Part shown: positions 1 through 11,935 of the stretch, piece by piece
How positions within the stretch are numbered: position 1 is the stretch's first letter
Layout of the letters: each line of letters starts with the position of its first letter
Source: Haliotis asinina
Lineage: Eukaryota; Mollusca; Gastropoda; Lepetellida; Haliotidae
Direction: 5' to 3'
Assembly: GCF_037392515.1 (NCBI RefSeq)
Contig: NC_090290.1
Span: 23,581,753 to 23,645,752, forward strand
Length of the DNA: 64,000 nucleotides
Notes under the pieces: generated by a model
What the model was told of the DNA's origin: nothing
The model's input: the letters and a program-made list of their open reading frames with translations, nothing else
Database searches by the model: none
Position numbers and translations under genes: made by a program

Positions 1-147
1 GCAAGAGGCAAGAAGAATATGAAAACATGGGCAAGACATCCCAACGACATGAAGGGAAGTGGTGTGCCACTGGATATTCCAAGTTGGCCAGTAAGACGTC
101 CAGATGAAGAAGAGAACCTGAACAACACAACTGAATATGACTCTTGA
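1..147 (+). CDS. C-terminal end of an unrecognised gene (3' partial exon)
   Basis: Frame 1 is open from the first base for 48 codons and stops at TGA 145-147. The peptide is hydrophilic, contains PSWPVRRPDEEEN and ends in an acidic, Asn-rich tail (TEYDS). A poly(A) signal AATAAA at 333-338 follows about 185 bp after the stop, as expected for a terminal exon. I do not recognise the family; it could be a host gene or a transposon gene whose body lies left of the window. Confidence 0.5.
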   Translation, partial: ARGKKNMKTWARHPNDMKGSGVPLDIPSWPVRRPDEEENLNNTTEYDS

Positions 148-360
148 AAGAGACTTTGGAATTATGACTTTGAAATATATTTTTCAAAAGGGAATAAAAA
201 GCACAGGATATGTTATTTTTTAAATGTGAATTTTGTATGGTCACATCATGGAGCTGTTTGGGGGAAATATTTATGTATTTTTAGTGCTTAATTAATGTAT
301 GCGTCCATAGCTGTTGAAATTTGTTGAATGATAATAAACTTTTCATGACTTTAGGTTCTG
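148..360 (+). other. probable 3' UTR with poly(A) signal
   Basis: AT-rich noncoding sequence after the stop at 147. AATAAA lies at 333-338, preceded by ATAATAA. No repeat family recognised here. Confidence 0.45.
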
Positions 361-477
361 TTCTGTTGTTGTTATCCTAAAAGATTTTACCATTATGCAA
401 CAGTATAAAATACCCGGTTTGGTACCTGTGAGACATGAAACAACCTCGGTGGAGCGGGTAAAGGATCGGCATAAGTA

Positions 478-765
478 AGTTTCAGTTTCATGGAAACTAG
501 GTTGGAAACTAGGTTGGAACCTTCAATAAACTCATACATGGAAACCAGGTTGAAACCTTCAATAAACGCAATACATTGAAACCAGCTGGATCCTGCGTGG
601 AGGAGTGGAAAATGAAACTAACTGGAAACCACCCTGAAATGGTGCAGTTTCAATTGCATGGAAACTACAATGAAACTATAGGAAACTCCCTGAAAACCAA
701 CTGGAAATGTAGGTTTCCGTGACGTTTCCTCTCAGTTTCAGTGTTCCGGAAACCAGCTTATTTTT
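478..765. repeat. degenerate GGAAAC-rich direct repeats
   Basis: The motif TGGAAAC (or TGAAAC) recurs about every 13-25 bp. Longer repeated blocks include CATGGAAAC followed by AGGTTGAAACCTTCAATAAA. Toward the right end the motif also appears reversed (GTTTCC, GTTTCAG), so the block has both orientations. I do not recognise the family. Confidence 0.55.
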
Positions 766-784
766 GTAGTGTTAATGATAATAC

Positions 785-1125
785 AAGGTTGAAATGTTCT
801 ATAACAGAGGCATAAGTAGATCGATTGAGTCAATCAGAAAATCATTTTGGATTAAATCAACGCCCGTTGCTTTATTCCTTTTTAATTGTTTTATCGCAAA
901 TTCTATTTCTTCGCGTGAAATATCGCTGTTACTGGTTTCAGTATTGAAAGTATATGTCTCAGTCAATTTCTCGTCCAAATCAACCTCGTTTGCTTCAAAT
1001 TCCTCACCTATTCCAACAAAATAATTATAAAAAAGTGTCAACATCGGGATTATTTTCAATTTGTTTACCATGCGCTTTGTTGAGCATTTTCCAATATTCT
1101 CTGCTGTTGTGTAAGTATCACTGGC
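785..1125 (-). pseudogene. LINE reverse-transcriptase relic (start of RT region)
   Basis: On the minus strand 799-1071 reads through IEFAIKQLKRNKATGVD, the typical entry to a non-LTR reverse transcriptase, followed by IDSIDLLMPLL. Upstream, in a shifted frame, SREYWKMLNKAHGKQ extends the match to about 1125. Neither end of the element is visible. The same LINE type appears at 14640-15240 and 19865-20870 (compare MIDSVDILAPF there). Clade not assigned. Confidence 0.75.
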
Positions 1126-1769
1126 CTCTTCATGTTTGTGTTGGATTCCATCAAGTCAATTACCATCATGTTGTTTTAGTGCATTACTGGCCGCATGTTT
1201 GCATTGTTTGTTCATTCCTCAACGTTGTAAAACATGTGTTCTTTGTAGTGCCTGTAATTCACCAGATGAAGGAGCAGGCATACGCTCCAAAACGTCGCTT
1301 TATTCACAATAAAGAAGCTGACATCCATGAATCTTGCTTTTGTTATCTGTGTAATCGACAGACGATAGATTCAGAATACTCAAGGGCATTAGGTGATTGC
1401 TTCACATTGTCAGTACTGCATGGATACGTCTCATACACGCCGATCCTAAATCAGCCTTAAATGTCCGCTTGCTAATGTCGCACCGAATCAGGTGACGACA
1501 GGCGACACCACCTGGTACTTAGGCAAATGATTAATTTGTTTAATTGGGAAAGGTTTTTCGCTTGACTTTGTAAATATCATGAGTATTTGAGTGGTGCCTA
1601 CGCGTTATTTCGGGTAGGGAATGACAGGATTTGTACGTTCATGCACGAATTAAGGGTTTGTATGACTTGGGATAAAAACGACCTCACTTGAAATCACCAC
1701 TCCATTTCGCCACAGGTAATTATAACCAGCACACCATACCCAGGTAATTATTGGTAATTTACGGGGGAA
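1126..1769. other. no supported gene
   Basis: A chance open frame crosses 954-1460 on the plus strand, but its left part is antisense to the LINE relic and the rest has no recognisable motif. Nothing else seen. Confidence 0.4.
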
Positions 1770-1926
1770 GTGAGTTTTGTTTTAAGCCGATTTTAGCAAT
1801 ATTCCAGCAATATCACAGCTGGGGACACCAAAATGGGCTTCACACAGCGTCTCCATGTGGGGAATCGAACCCGGGTCTTCGACGTAACGAGCGAAGGCTT
1901 TAATCACTAGGCTACCCCACCGTCTC
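1770..1926 (-). mobile_element. SINE-A copy (tRNA-derived head, ACTC tail)
   Basis: On the minus strand the head carries pol III box A TAGCCTAGTGA and box B GGTTCGATTCC, then the family body (GTGTGAAGCCCATTTTGGTG) and the tail ending in CTCAC. Nearly full length but without an obvious target-site duplication. Confidence 0.8.
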
Positions 1927-2621
1927 GTAATTTGCTGCTGATTGACGAACGTCTGGATTAATACATACATCATTTTACACATACATATTTTTCATTCTAA
2001 TTCTCCCTCAAATGAAATTTAGAAATATGCAATATAATCATATACAGATAGGAAAGATCACGTGAGCTAACTAAAATTGTAAAGGTTGTTGAACACTTGT
2101 ACTCATTACCCACGTCTTTCAGCGTTGCTCATTCATTAACATTCCGACGGTTGTTGGTTTTGTTTTGAAGTCAAGAATATTTGTAAAACCTTTCAAACAA
2201 TGTGATTACGTCCTTTGTTAAATAGTGGTTGCACTGCAGATGGATCTCGTAAATGGTGTATTCTTTGGTCCAAACCTATTGTGTCGTGTCGTAAACAATG
2301 TTCCAACAACGTTTTACACGTTTTTAATTATCGTCAGTTACATTACGCATTGGCTTGGATGGATAATAGGCTTTGTCTTGTGAGCTATGTAATTAGCTGA
2401 AGTGACGGCAGTGCGTTTTAACTTAAGTGGATAACGATGTGAGAATGAAAAACACTGCGACTTCGTGAGCCAAAATGGGATTTGCCTTGTTCAACTTCCT
2501 TCAATGTCAGTTACCTTGGCCTTAAGTCGTTCTGTCCCAGATTTGGATAAACCTGTATGAATCGTACAACCAATCTGAGTGAAGAGTTTGTTCAACAACC
2601 TTATTTACATCTTACACACCT

Positions 2622-2786
2622 GGGGCGGTGTGGTAGCCTAGTGGTTAAAGCATCCGCTCGTCACACCGAACATCCGGATTCGATTCCGGAATAGGTATAG
2701 TGTGTGAGGCCTATTTCTGGTGTTTCCCACTGGGATATTGCGGGAATATTGCTAAAAGCGTCGTTAAGGCATACTCTCTCACTCAC
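2622..2786 (+). mobile_element. SINE-A copy
   Basis: Begins GGGGCGGTGTGG, has box A TAGCCTAGTGG and a mutated box B (GATTCGATTCC), and ends in a short ACTC tail. Full length but diverged in the tail. Confidence 0.8.
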
Positions 2787-3112
2787 ACGGAGAAAGTATC
2801 TGGGCTCCTTTGTCATATATTGTATGAATATAAACTGACGAACAAACGAAAGTACACCGGTGTAAGTGTTGCTGCAATCCCAAGTTTGCGTTCCAACTAA
2901 TGAAATTACTGAAGAATGATTGTATAGAACTCAACCATCATGCTCCATTTGCAAAATGCAACCCAAACTATTTGTGCGCGTTTTGCACGCATTTTCGCAA
3001 AATTGTGATCATTGTCACATGCACGAGCGCTTCTCGTACAGAGGGTATAAACGCTGTTTTTCGTGAAAACTGAACAATCACTGGACAAATAACTAACGAG
3101 AAAAAGCCAGGA

Positions 3113-3510
3113 ATGACGTCGGCGCATCGAGAGCGGGCCACAGGAAGAAATGGGTGCTTCAAACAGCAATATTGCAAGGACATCGTATTTTGGCTGTTTA
3201 ACCGTTTCAATATGGCAGGCCAGGCGTGTCATCGACCCAGAAGTGAACATCTCAGAGTCACAACATCCAAACAGGATCGCTATTTGCGGGTTATTCACCT
3301 ACGCAACCAGATGTTGATGGTGATGTCATCAGTACCCACATCACTGGGTCATTGCATGAGCCGATTCCAACTGACAAGACGACTTCGTGCTGCTGGCATA
3401 CGGGCTTACCGACCGCTGTGTGGAACAACTTTGACCTTCCACCATGGTAGGTACCGTCTGCAGTGGTCATCACTACATCGTTGTTTATTGATACAATGTC
3501 ATTTTGCTGA
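3113..3510 (+). pseudogene. Tc1-like transposase, N-terminal relic
   Basis: The frame gives MTSAHRERATGR, then after a degraded stretch HRPRSEHLRVTT, QDRYLRVIHLRN and RRLRAAGIRAYRP, followed by RYRLQW. This is the DNA-binding half of Tc1-like transposases (paired helix-turn-helix with the RVTT..QDRY link). The catalytic half is missing and no terminal inverted repeat was found. Complementary in content to the C-terminal relic at 55205-55830. Confidence 0.75.
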
Positions 3511-3870
3511 TAAAACACGTGTATTGTAGTGTGCTTCAACATACATTTTCCATTTCATCAAAATGGTTTAGTTATTTCTATCTTATTGGTAGAAACACAA
3601 CCTGTGTACTTTCCTTTGCTCGTCAGTTTACGATAGGAACCGTTGATTACTGTAAATATGTTGATCTAAGACACTAGGTCCAAAAACCAGTGGGTGAGAA
3701 ACGTTTGTGTGATCACTTGTATGAAACATAGTTTTCATGTCGAAATCCAGGTCCGTGATTGGTTACTCTCTGGTGATGACGTTACCTCAGGTTAAAATGT
3801 CTGCTCTCCTGACTGCAATTTACTGATATGTTACTCGTTTATCGGAAAAAAACGTATTTTCGTCCCTGCT

Positions 3871-4097
3871 GAGATTAATTTCACGCCGCCCTCAGCAATA
3901 TTCCAGCTATAAGGGGGCGGTCTGTAAATAATCGAGTCTGGACCAGACATTCCAATGATCAAAATCATAAGATTCGTTCTACGCAATTGGGTTACGATGA
4001 CATGTGTCAACCACGTCAGCGAACCTGACCATTCGATCCTGTTAGTCGCCTCTTACCACAAGGATAGGTTACTGAAGATCAGTCCTAACCTGGAATC
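3871..4097 (-). mobile_element. SINE-B copy
   Basis: Orientation is set by the family 3' tail, which lies on the left. It holds the body motifs seen in every SINE-B: GGCGGTCTGTAAATAATCGA, CATGTGTCAACC and GTTAGTCGCCTCTTA in plus-strand reading. The poly-ACTC tail is lost. Confidence 0.8.
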
Positions 4098-5145
4098 TGG
4101 CCGTAGGATGAACGTTTCTAGTTTTGTCAATGCAGAATGTCTTTGTTTAGTTTATTGTTTGGGGTTTCCAACAGACAATCTGTAAAAATAAATATTCTGT
4201 TGTATCCCCAGTCAAAGATCTCCCGGAGAGAACGCCGGATCTCAGCTGAATATCACGCTTTTAGTAATAAGAAGAGCATGAAGTAGGTTTTGTAGCACTA
4301 TTGAATATTTGCTTGCGAATTCATCACCGACTACTTGTCCATTGACTGACCTCGGTTGGAAACTACCGACTAGTTGCATAGTTGCATGACGCAGCTCTCA
4401 GCGCTACAACTGCGGAGTAACGAAGGTATTTACTTGAAAGCGCCTATATTTTCCCTTTGTGGACACGCGTTTCTATTCTATTTTGTCAAAAGAGTATTAA
4501 TGTATTAAAAGATGCAGTAAGGCACTGTCGGTAATAGACAAAAAAGATCCAAAATCCAAAAATCCATTCCTCAGTGTTAGGGAGGAGGAAGGTAGGAAAC
4601 GCATAAGGCAACTTTACTTAGGAGATGTTAGTGTAGAAATAATCAATGGAGGCTTTTTATGATCAATGTAGGTTTTTAAGTCCAAAAGTCCAATATAAAA
4701 TTAGGCTTATCTTCGATATGAACGATTGCTGGCGTAAAAAAGTAATAACTCTAATATTGAAACTATGAAGATTGTGCCTACCATGGAATCTAACTATCAC
4801 TATCAAAACATATGTAATGGCTCGGTTAACCATCATTTGAAAGGACATTGGATATTTAGTTTTTAGGCTTCTCGGAGACAGAACAGGATGAAGTGTACTT
4901 AACCATTATATTATCTACTCGTATCTTCTGCACAATACCCGTGAAGATCAGGGGTAGACTTTCTCTTCAGTAACCCATGGTTGTCGTATAATGGACACCT
5001 CACATTCCCCACATCTATTGTTTAAAGATTGTACGTTAAGGCATACTATTGCAAAAAACCCATCAGTTTTCAAACGTGTTCAGCTCTTGTCCAAATGTTA
5101 AGCAATGTGGGTAATGAAGGCTTCACAGTTAAGACTTTTGATGTA
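4098..5145. other. no gene seen
   Basis: About 1 kb of AT-rich sequence with only short, unsupported open frames and no repeat family I recognise. Confidence 0.4.
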
Positions 5146-5510
5146 CTAGTATTCAATGGGTGTCGTGACAACAGTGAGCAACAGGTTTTTCTCTTCTATG
5201 ACTCTCATCATGGCAGCGGTACTTTCTTCTCTTGGGAGCAAGTCTGTCCCTAGATTCGAGTGGTTGATGACGAGTTCAGTGTCTTCTTTTTCAGTCTTGA
5301 TCAAGTCGAGGAATTTGTATATGTTTGGATGGCCGAGCTTCTTCATTCCCCAGTGCAAGCCTTCCATGATTGGTTGTTCTTGGTCCCACAGTGGCGAAAT
5401 GGTTCCAAATTTCCCTGTCACCATTAACCCACTGCAGTGCGATGTAGCTTGCAACCTGGTCGATTTGGGGGTCTTCTGACTCAGGTTGTTGTATGGCATA
5501 AAACCAGGTA
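5146..5510 (-). pseudogene. MULE transposase C-terminal fragment
   Basis: The minus-strand peptide contains EGLHWGMKKLGHPNIYKFL and EESTAAMMRVIEEKN. It aligns by eye with the C-terminus of the FLYWCH-type MULE transposases at 29601-30179 and 47068-47535 (EGWHNKIKKL..HPNIFEVI). No terminal repeats seen, so this is an old fragment from a different subfamily. Confidence 0.6.
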
Positions 5511-5842
5511 TCTCATATGTCACATGGTCGAAACAGGACAAGGGCACAGGAATGGCCATATGTAATTTAGATGAGCTAGTTTCTGTCAAAACGACAAGCT
5601 ATGATTAAATCTCAGTAAATTTAGGGGTTCTATTTCAAATAAACATTACCTCATGCCCTATCAAAACAGTCCACAATTTACAAGTGAGCTGATTTCTCCA
5701 ATTGGCCTAAGCTACCTTCTACTGATTGTGAGAAGTGTTAACCAGTGATACTAATTTAAAGGCACCATAGTCCCACTCCACAGTCCATTAACCTCCTAAT
5801 TCTTTATCCAAACATTCACATCAGGGGAAAGTGAAATTAAAT

Positions 5843-6030
5843 CGCCGTAAGAGGGGACGGGTGGTCCGTCTAGCTGACTTGGTCGACACGTCATCGGAAT
5901 CCAAATGCTTAGATCGATGCTTATGATGGTTCTCACTGGATTGTCTGGTCCAGACTCGTTTGTTTACAGACTGTCGCCATATAGCTGCAATACTGCTGAG
6001 TGCGACGTAAAACTAAATTCACTCACTCAC
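5843..6030 (+). mobile_element. SINE-B copy, 5' truncated
   Basis: Runs from CGCCGTAAGAGG through GGGTGGTC, TGACTTGGTCGACA, GGATTGTCTGGTCCAGACTC and CATATAGCTG to AACTAAATTCACTCACTCAC. The tail is intact and the head is shortened. Confidence 0.8.
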
Positions 6031-6551
6031 TTTTTGCAGAGACACTGCTGCTTCCTTGTATTTCTCACATACCCTGTAGGCTGCGCAGTGATGTGCTCCA
6101 CAATTACATATCCGGGATATATTTCCAATACAGTTTCCCACTTCGTACTCAACACTGTACCTATGACATGAAGCATTTTCCAACGCATCCATTCCCGTGT
6201 AAGAACTGGTCTTTCAGCAGTCTCAGCACTTCTTGGGATAAACATAACGAACACTCTAAAATGGGTAATTATCACCACTTGATACAGACTAGGTACTGAT
6301 ACCGTCATCAGAGGCTCAATAAAGACAAAACAAAAGAGTTAGTGATAAAATGCAAATTCCTACAATTAATTTTATTTGGGTGACCATTTGTTTGGTAATT
6401 TTGCATTTCTGCTATGTTCAGTGAAATAATCTGTCCCTCCATGATGACATACAAAAACAGATGTTGCACTTTAACCATTTGTGTGCAGATATGTTGTATA
6501 TCAAAATTGGTGATAGTTAACCTAAGGACTACAGGGACATTCTCGATTGTG

Positions 6552-8853
6552 TCAATAATATCGCAGCAACGTGAAGACGAAATGAAACGTCGGTGCATTT
6601 TTTAAGGTTGTTGGGGTATCTGGCCACCTCCCTCTTTCAGTTACTGGATCATATACCAGCACTGGTCCGCAGTTAGAGTCGTACCACCAACCTGCCCCGT
6701 AGAGAGCTGCACACCCATATGGATCCTTGTCGTAAGTGCTGAATGGAACACCCACGAGGCTGCCTGATCCAATAGAGGGGTTGGCAGCAAACCCGTCAAT
6801 TAAGTTGCTGAGGTCTGCCCTGAAGGTGCCGTAACTGAAAGAGTAACCTTCAGCCTCGCTACTCACGTTGAAGTCATCATAGACAACCTGTAAGCCGGTG
6901 ATACTATTTGGTTTAATCGTCAATCTGTACTCCCCTTGGCTTGTAACGGCATGCATTGCCTCCAGACCCATCCATGAGGCGAACTTGACGAAAAAGCCAT
7001 TTTTGTATTCTTCGTATGTTTTGTTCAGGTCGCCTGGATTTATTCGTGAGACGAAGTATCCAACAAGAAGGTTCTGCTGTTGCTGACAGACAACAAGAAG
7101 GGCTTTGTCGTAATTCTTTGGTTGTATTGCCGAGACGATAGACCCAGAACCTTCAAGTTCTATACAGTCTGAAAGGGGAAAGTATTATAACCTACGTAAG
7201 TGGGAAATACTCTATTTGCTTTCTTTCGTATATCTCTTAAATTTCTTAAATTGTCTTCATCGTGTATGCTTCATGTTCGTGTCAGTGTTCAAAGCTGAAT
7301 TTTTCGCACCCCCTATAGTACTCAGTGACACCGACCCGAATTGCGAAGTTTAATCACACTGGCCAAACAAAAACAAGGGCGAGTAATTTGTACTGTTTGT
7401 TGAAAGGCGTGCGACTCAATTCACACGCTACGTGTATTTGTTTGAAAAGCTGACACGGGTTCGAATCCCCACATCGGTAGAATGTGTCAAGCCCCTTTTT
7501 GGTGTCCCCCGCCGTGATGTTGCTGGAATATTGCTTAAAGTGGCGTAAAATCAAATTCAGGCAAACAGTGTGTCATAAACGAACGCAGAGGTTTGAATGT
7601 TCTTTTTCTCTGATTTAAAGACATTTTCACTGTATCATTTCCGTAGTGTAACACAGGTAGATTCACCTAGGGGTATTGTTAGACTGACTTACCGTAGCGG
7701 TATCTCTGACAGAATGTGTCATACCAGACCCCGGGGCAGGTGCAACTGTACCCATCGGGATTCAGAGTGCCACCATTTTCACACGGGTTTGCCTTTTACA
7801 AAATCACAAAAGTAATTTTAACACCCTCAACAAATGATATAAAAAATGTTTTTAATGTTCTAAGTAATATGCTTCCCCATTTTCTGGCATCACAGGATGA
7901 CAGGTTTACTACTGAAACATACGTAAAGTATTCTTACAATCACCTGATTTAGCTGTGCAGATAATGCTATACTTTTGGTGATGCCTTCAGATTTCTCCGC
8001 TGTTATAATTTGATATTTTGTTGCAATGTGAATATCAGTTGTTTAAAAGTATAGTGACATGATTGTTATCATTCTTGAAACTGTTTCTTTACTTTAATAC
8101 GGCCGGTATTAAGCTCGTTCCCGGCTCCCTGTGCTAACCCCTGGTACTGGATTTCCTGTGACAAGCCTGTCCAACAACTTGTTCCAAACTGCGCGACCGC
8201 TAGATATGACTATACCAGACCTAGGCAAGTGTACAACAAAGCTGGGCTGTCAAAGTTGTTAACAATCTTACTAGTTAGGTAAGTAATGGCAGGGTGATGA
8301 CATGGACAAATTGTTATTCCTGGAAGGATTATCGGTTCCATACTGTCATCCGACGACCATTCAAAATGGTATGACACGTTGTTTGTCACCGGAAGTGCTA
8401 AGGTGATGACCTACTCATGGGCCCAATTCGAATACTTCCATTATGCCACATATATTCACCGAGACAAAACTAAATACCACAAATCTAAGTAACATGGTCA
8501 GTCGCCTTCATATGGTCAGACTGTTGTTAAGTATGAATATAATTTGATATACTTACGATTTTAAAAGAAGAACACTTTTCATTGGTTGGTAAAACACCAC
8601 AGTCTCCCAATGGCCAATCAGATCCCAGAGAACACAACTCACTGCCATCATCATCCTGGCAAAACTGTCCTGATTTGCACTGAGAGTGTTTCAGGCACTT
8701 GGCTCCACATTGAATTCGGCTGATGGTGGGGACAGTGAGCAACGTGGTGTTCACCGACTCTCTCTTAGCACATGCGACGAAGTTCTCCTGGGTAATCTGT
8801 TGACTCCTGACTAAGAGCACCATGGCCACGTTGAACAACTTCATCAAAAACAT
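6552..8853 (-). CDS. secreted PAN/apple-EGF-fibrinogen-like protein, three exons
   Basis: Exons on the minus strand are 8853-8557, 7792-7693 and 7168-6552; introns have GT donors (GTAAGT at both) and AG acceptors. Phases join exactly and give 337 residues with a stop at 6552-6554. Exon 1 starts MFLMKLFNVAMVLLV (signal peptide) and encodes a cysteine-rich PAN/apple-like module (CGAKCLKHSQCKSGQFC). Exon 2 is one EGF-like domain (NPCENGGTLNPDGYSCTC). Exon 3 is a fibrinogen C-like domain (NKTYEEYKNGFFVKFASWMG, YGCAALYGAGWWYDSNCGP). In molluscs such proteins are secreted lectin-like recognition molecules; role here is inferred. The extreme C-terminus departs from the usual fibrinogen ending, so the last beta strands may be divergent or the gene may be decaying. 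Confidence 0.85.
7440..7562 (+). mobile_element. SINE-A copy, 5' degraded, inside intron 2
   Basis: Box B GGTTCGAATCC is intact, followed by CCCCACATCGG, the GTGTCCCCCGCCGTGAT body and a tail truncated at AAATCAAATTCA. The head is not recognisable. It lies between the EGF and fibrinogen exons of the host gene, antisense to it. Confidence 0.7.
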
Positions 8854-9404
8854 CTCAGCTGCTGGTCAACCCTTATGGCTGTGCCCAATATCTAATAAAG
8901 TGTCCTTCCTATGTTGAAGTATCTGTGTTTAGTGTGGAAGTACTCATTAAATAATACGAGTGTAATTTCACTAATAAGGTTTTCTTTCACCGTGAGTTTG
9001 GCCGATCAATACACATGTGTCTAACTTATATAACTGTCAGTAACTGTTCAAGCAGTATGTCTGCATCCACCTGGAGAGCACGTTTCCAATCATGAGACAC
9101 GTGTGGACGCAGTGTGCTTAAACTATGCATGTGTGTAGCTTTGAACGAACAGTATGAACGGAGCTATGTTCAGTCCATTGGCTTTGTTCACTCAACAGGT
9201 CTCAACTCAATCCACACGGCTGATTTCAGCAAGAGTTCCACTCTACAATCATACTTAGTGTTCATTTAGTGTTCATTGACATTCACCATCAACGTTTCTT
9301 GTATTCTGCCTCCACTTGACATTTCTGTAAAGAAAAATGCCGCAGATATGAATAAATAATTATATATTCAACTAAAATAGGAACGCATGGGTACTTCTGT
9401 AATA
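8854..9404. other. presumed upstream region of the fibrinogen-like gene
   Basis: Lies directly upstream (minus-strand sense) of the ATG at 8851-8853. No convincing TATA box or repeat recognised. The region may include the 5' UTR and promoter; this is inferred only from position. Confidence 0.3.
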
Positions 9405-9656
9405 GTGAGTGAGTTTTGTTTTAAGGCGCACTCGGAAATATTCGAGTTATATGGTGGCGGTCTGTAAATAATTGAGCCTTTACCATCGAAAGATCAACAG
9501 AAAGAGCATTGATCTGCGCAACTGGGAAATGATGACGTGTAAACTAAGTTAGCGAGACTGACCACTTGAGCCTGTTTGTCGCCTTTTACGTCAAGCATAG
9601 TCCCCTTTTCTGGCAAACATGGGTTGTTGGTTTCCACCCCGAATCTTCACGGATCT
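9405..9656 (-). mobile_element. SINE-B copy, near full length
   Basis: Begins on the plus strand with GTGAGTGAGTTTTGTTTTA (the reversed tail) and ends in CCCCGAATCTTCACGGATC (the reversed head). All body motifs are present but diverged. Confidence 0.8.
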
Positions 9657-10295
9657 ACGATTGTAATAAATATATCAATCTAATCAGCTCAATAAGAAAT
9701 AGATTTGATCAAAGGTGACCTTCTTGAGAGTGCTGGGGTTTTTTTTGAAAGTATGCAACAGAACCGAGAGAGATCCGGTTGTCATGGGATTTTTAATTTA
9801 CTGTCAATTTGTGTATCTCTCAAGGAATTACCATTCCCCGGAGCATCACATAGGCTGGATCATCTGCTTGAGGACACTGAACATTCATTGTTGTGTTTCC
9901 TATCGCCATGGTCACAAGATAGCCAAGGGATTAACCCATACAAAGGGTATTCAATTGACTGTCCATCAATAACCCTTTTCAGCCCCTCGGAAAGAAAATG
10001 TAGAAACGTCACGATCGCAAAACAGCCAGAAAACATCGCCTTGAAAAATTGTATTTCGGTTAAGTGGCGTGCTTTTAGCGAGAAAGGAGGATATAAAGAC
10101 CGTTCTACATCTTAAAACAATTGTGTTTGTGCAAATTCATGCGTACCTTTTCAGGGTTTTAAGCATTTCGATTGGAACCATCACTGCTAACTTCTAAAAC
10201 TTATCGTACACTTCCAAATGTCAATATTTTGTCTCTTCAAATTGTAAACAACGGGACATCCTCAGTTATCCAGCCTACCATCCCCATTTTCTCTG
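9657..10295. other. no supported gene
   Basis: A 136-codon open frame at 9705-10115 (plus) has no recognised motif and no splice context; a second overlapping frame competes with it. I do not call it a gene. Confidence 0.35.
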
Positions 10296-10451
10296 AGTGA
10301 GTGTGCTTTTAGACAGCTTGCAGCAATATTCCGGCAATATCACAGAGAGGGACATAAAAATTGGTCTTCACACATTGTTTCCAATAGGGGAATGAAACCC
10401 GGGTCTTCAGCACATCGAGAGAACGCTTAACCACTATATTAACCCCCGCCC
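10296..10451 (-). mobile_element. SINE-A copy, degraded
   Basis: Minus-strand reading gives a diverged box A region (TTAATATAGTGG), a diverged box B (GGTTTCATTCC), the GTGTGAAGACC body and tail GCAAGCTGTCTAAAAGC. An old copy. Confidence 0.65.
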
Positions 10452-11092
10452 ACCCCACCTTCATATTTCCCTTTAGTGTGTATGTTTGTATGATAGACTG
10501 TATACTATAAATGTATACTGTAAATCGACCGTGATGGTGAGTTATGTAAAATGTCATGCTGACAACACACTTCAGTAAATGACATTTTTGTATTCCTATT
10601 CATTCATACTGACTACAGTGGCTATAGCATGACAAATTTGAAGGGATCGGATGAAAAAGCATGCATTGAAAGAAGATCCGTCAGTAATGGTTCGCAAACG
10701 GAAACATTTTCCGTTATAATGTGACGATAACAGGAAACTCTTTTGATAACCGTTAAACAACATATCTGTCGTGTAATAAAGAACACATTTTTATCTTCAA
10801 AGAAGAATTTGTTCCTTTGCTTAGATCAAGAGAGAGTCAATAAATGGCAACAACATAGCTAAAGCCATAGCTTATTCCAAATGTGACTTCAGCAAATTTG
10901 TCCAGTTACTTTTTCAATCTATCCACCTTCTTCATAGAAACTTTGTATATCGGTGTATGTATGTATTCTTCAATGTAACTTTTTATGGCATTGTATGATA
11001 TGCTGTACATCAAAACTTGAAACTAAAAACGTATTTGTTATTGGTAAAATGTTATTCATAATGTTTGTCAATATTGTACTTCCACTTACCCT
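10452..11092. other. no gene seen
   Basis: AT-rich sequence without recognisable coding or repeat signals. Confidence 0.35.
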
Positions 11093-11186
11093 CTCCTCAG
11101 ACTCGCTAATATTCGCGCGGCTGGTTGAGTCCGAGCTCGTTAGGCCGAGGACCCACCCAGCTGCGTGAATATTGGCGAGTGAGGAG
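11093..11186. repeat. imperfect inverted repeat / foldback
   Basis: Left arm 11093-11124 and right arm 11155-11186 are near-complementary; both contain the core AATATTC with flanking CTCGC and CAGC/GCTG blocks. The spacer is about 30 bp. It could be a small foldback element; no flanking duplication seen. Confidence 0.6.
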
Positions 11187-11696
11187 TTTATTGCTCTTAA
11201 ACCTAAATCATACATATTGGCGCCCTAGGGTTGCTTGTGCAATGTCTTTTGTCACTCAAAATACATTTTCCGAAGCTTCGAATGGAAGCATTTCGAGTGT
11301 CAGTTCTGTCAGGGTCTGTCTGAAAGGTGACAAAAATATGTAGATGCAGTTGTGAATGGTTCTTCTGATGAGGATTTACTGCGAGAGTCATTTGACCAAA
11401 TGAATAGTTGAGCAGAAAATGAACCGATGCTTGCTTCTTAACAGACAGAAAATGAAAGTGCACCCCTCAAAATACCAAACGTTTTGGCAAGCCTCTCAGT
11501 TTCTGAATATCAAAGCTTGGAAACTCTCGCAAAAATAAAGTACCGAAAAGAAAAGCAATGAGCAATGCGGATTTTCGATTCCTGGCAATATGAAAGGGAT
11601 GGGTGTAAATCCCAATCAGACAGCAAAATATTACGTATATCTGAAGATCTGAATAGGACACTGAGTCTGTCACAGAGGTAAGGACTCAAAGGGGTG
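11187..11696. other. possible decayed coding relic, unassigned
   Basis: In plus-strand frames the segment 11340-11650 yields peptide-like stretches in alternating frames (EDLLRESFDQMN, LASLSVSEYQSLETLAKI), suggesting an old coding relic with several frame breaks. I do not recognise the family. Confidence 0.25.
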
Positions 11697-11935
11697 AATG
11701 GGTTTAGTTTTACGCCGCCTTCAACAATATTACAGCTATATGGCGGCGGTCTGTAAATACTCGAGTCTCGATCACACAATCCAGTGTTCAACAGCACGAG
11801 CATCGATCTGCGCAACTGGGAACCGATGACCTGTGTCAACCAAGTCAGCGAACCTGACCACCCGATCTCGTCAGTCGATTCTTACGACAAACAGGGGTTA
11901 CTGAAGGCCAATATTGCAACCCGGGCCTCACGGGT
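11697..11935 (-). mobile_element. SINE-B copy
   Basis: Plus-strand reading runs from GGGTTTAGTTTTACGCCGCC to CCGGGCCTCACGGGT, with all body motifs. The ACTC tail is lost and the tail/head order shows minus orientation. Confidence 0.85.

Noticed and set aside
954-1460. 168-codon plus-strand open frame
   Set aside because: Its first part is antisense to a LINE relic and the composition looks like chance; no motif.
9705-10115. 136-codon plus-strand open frame
   Set aside because: No family motif, no splice context, overlapped by a competing frame.
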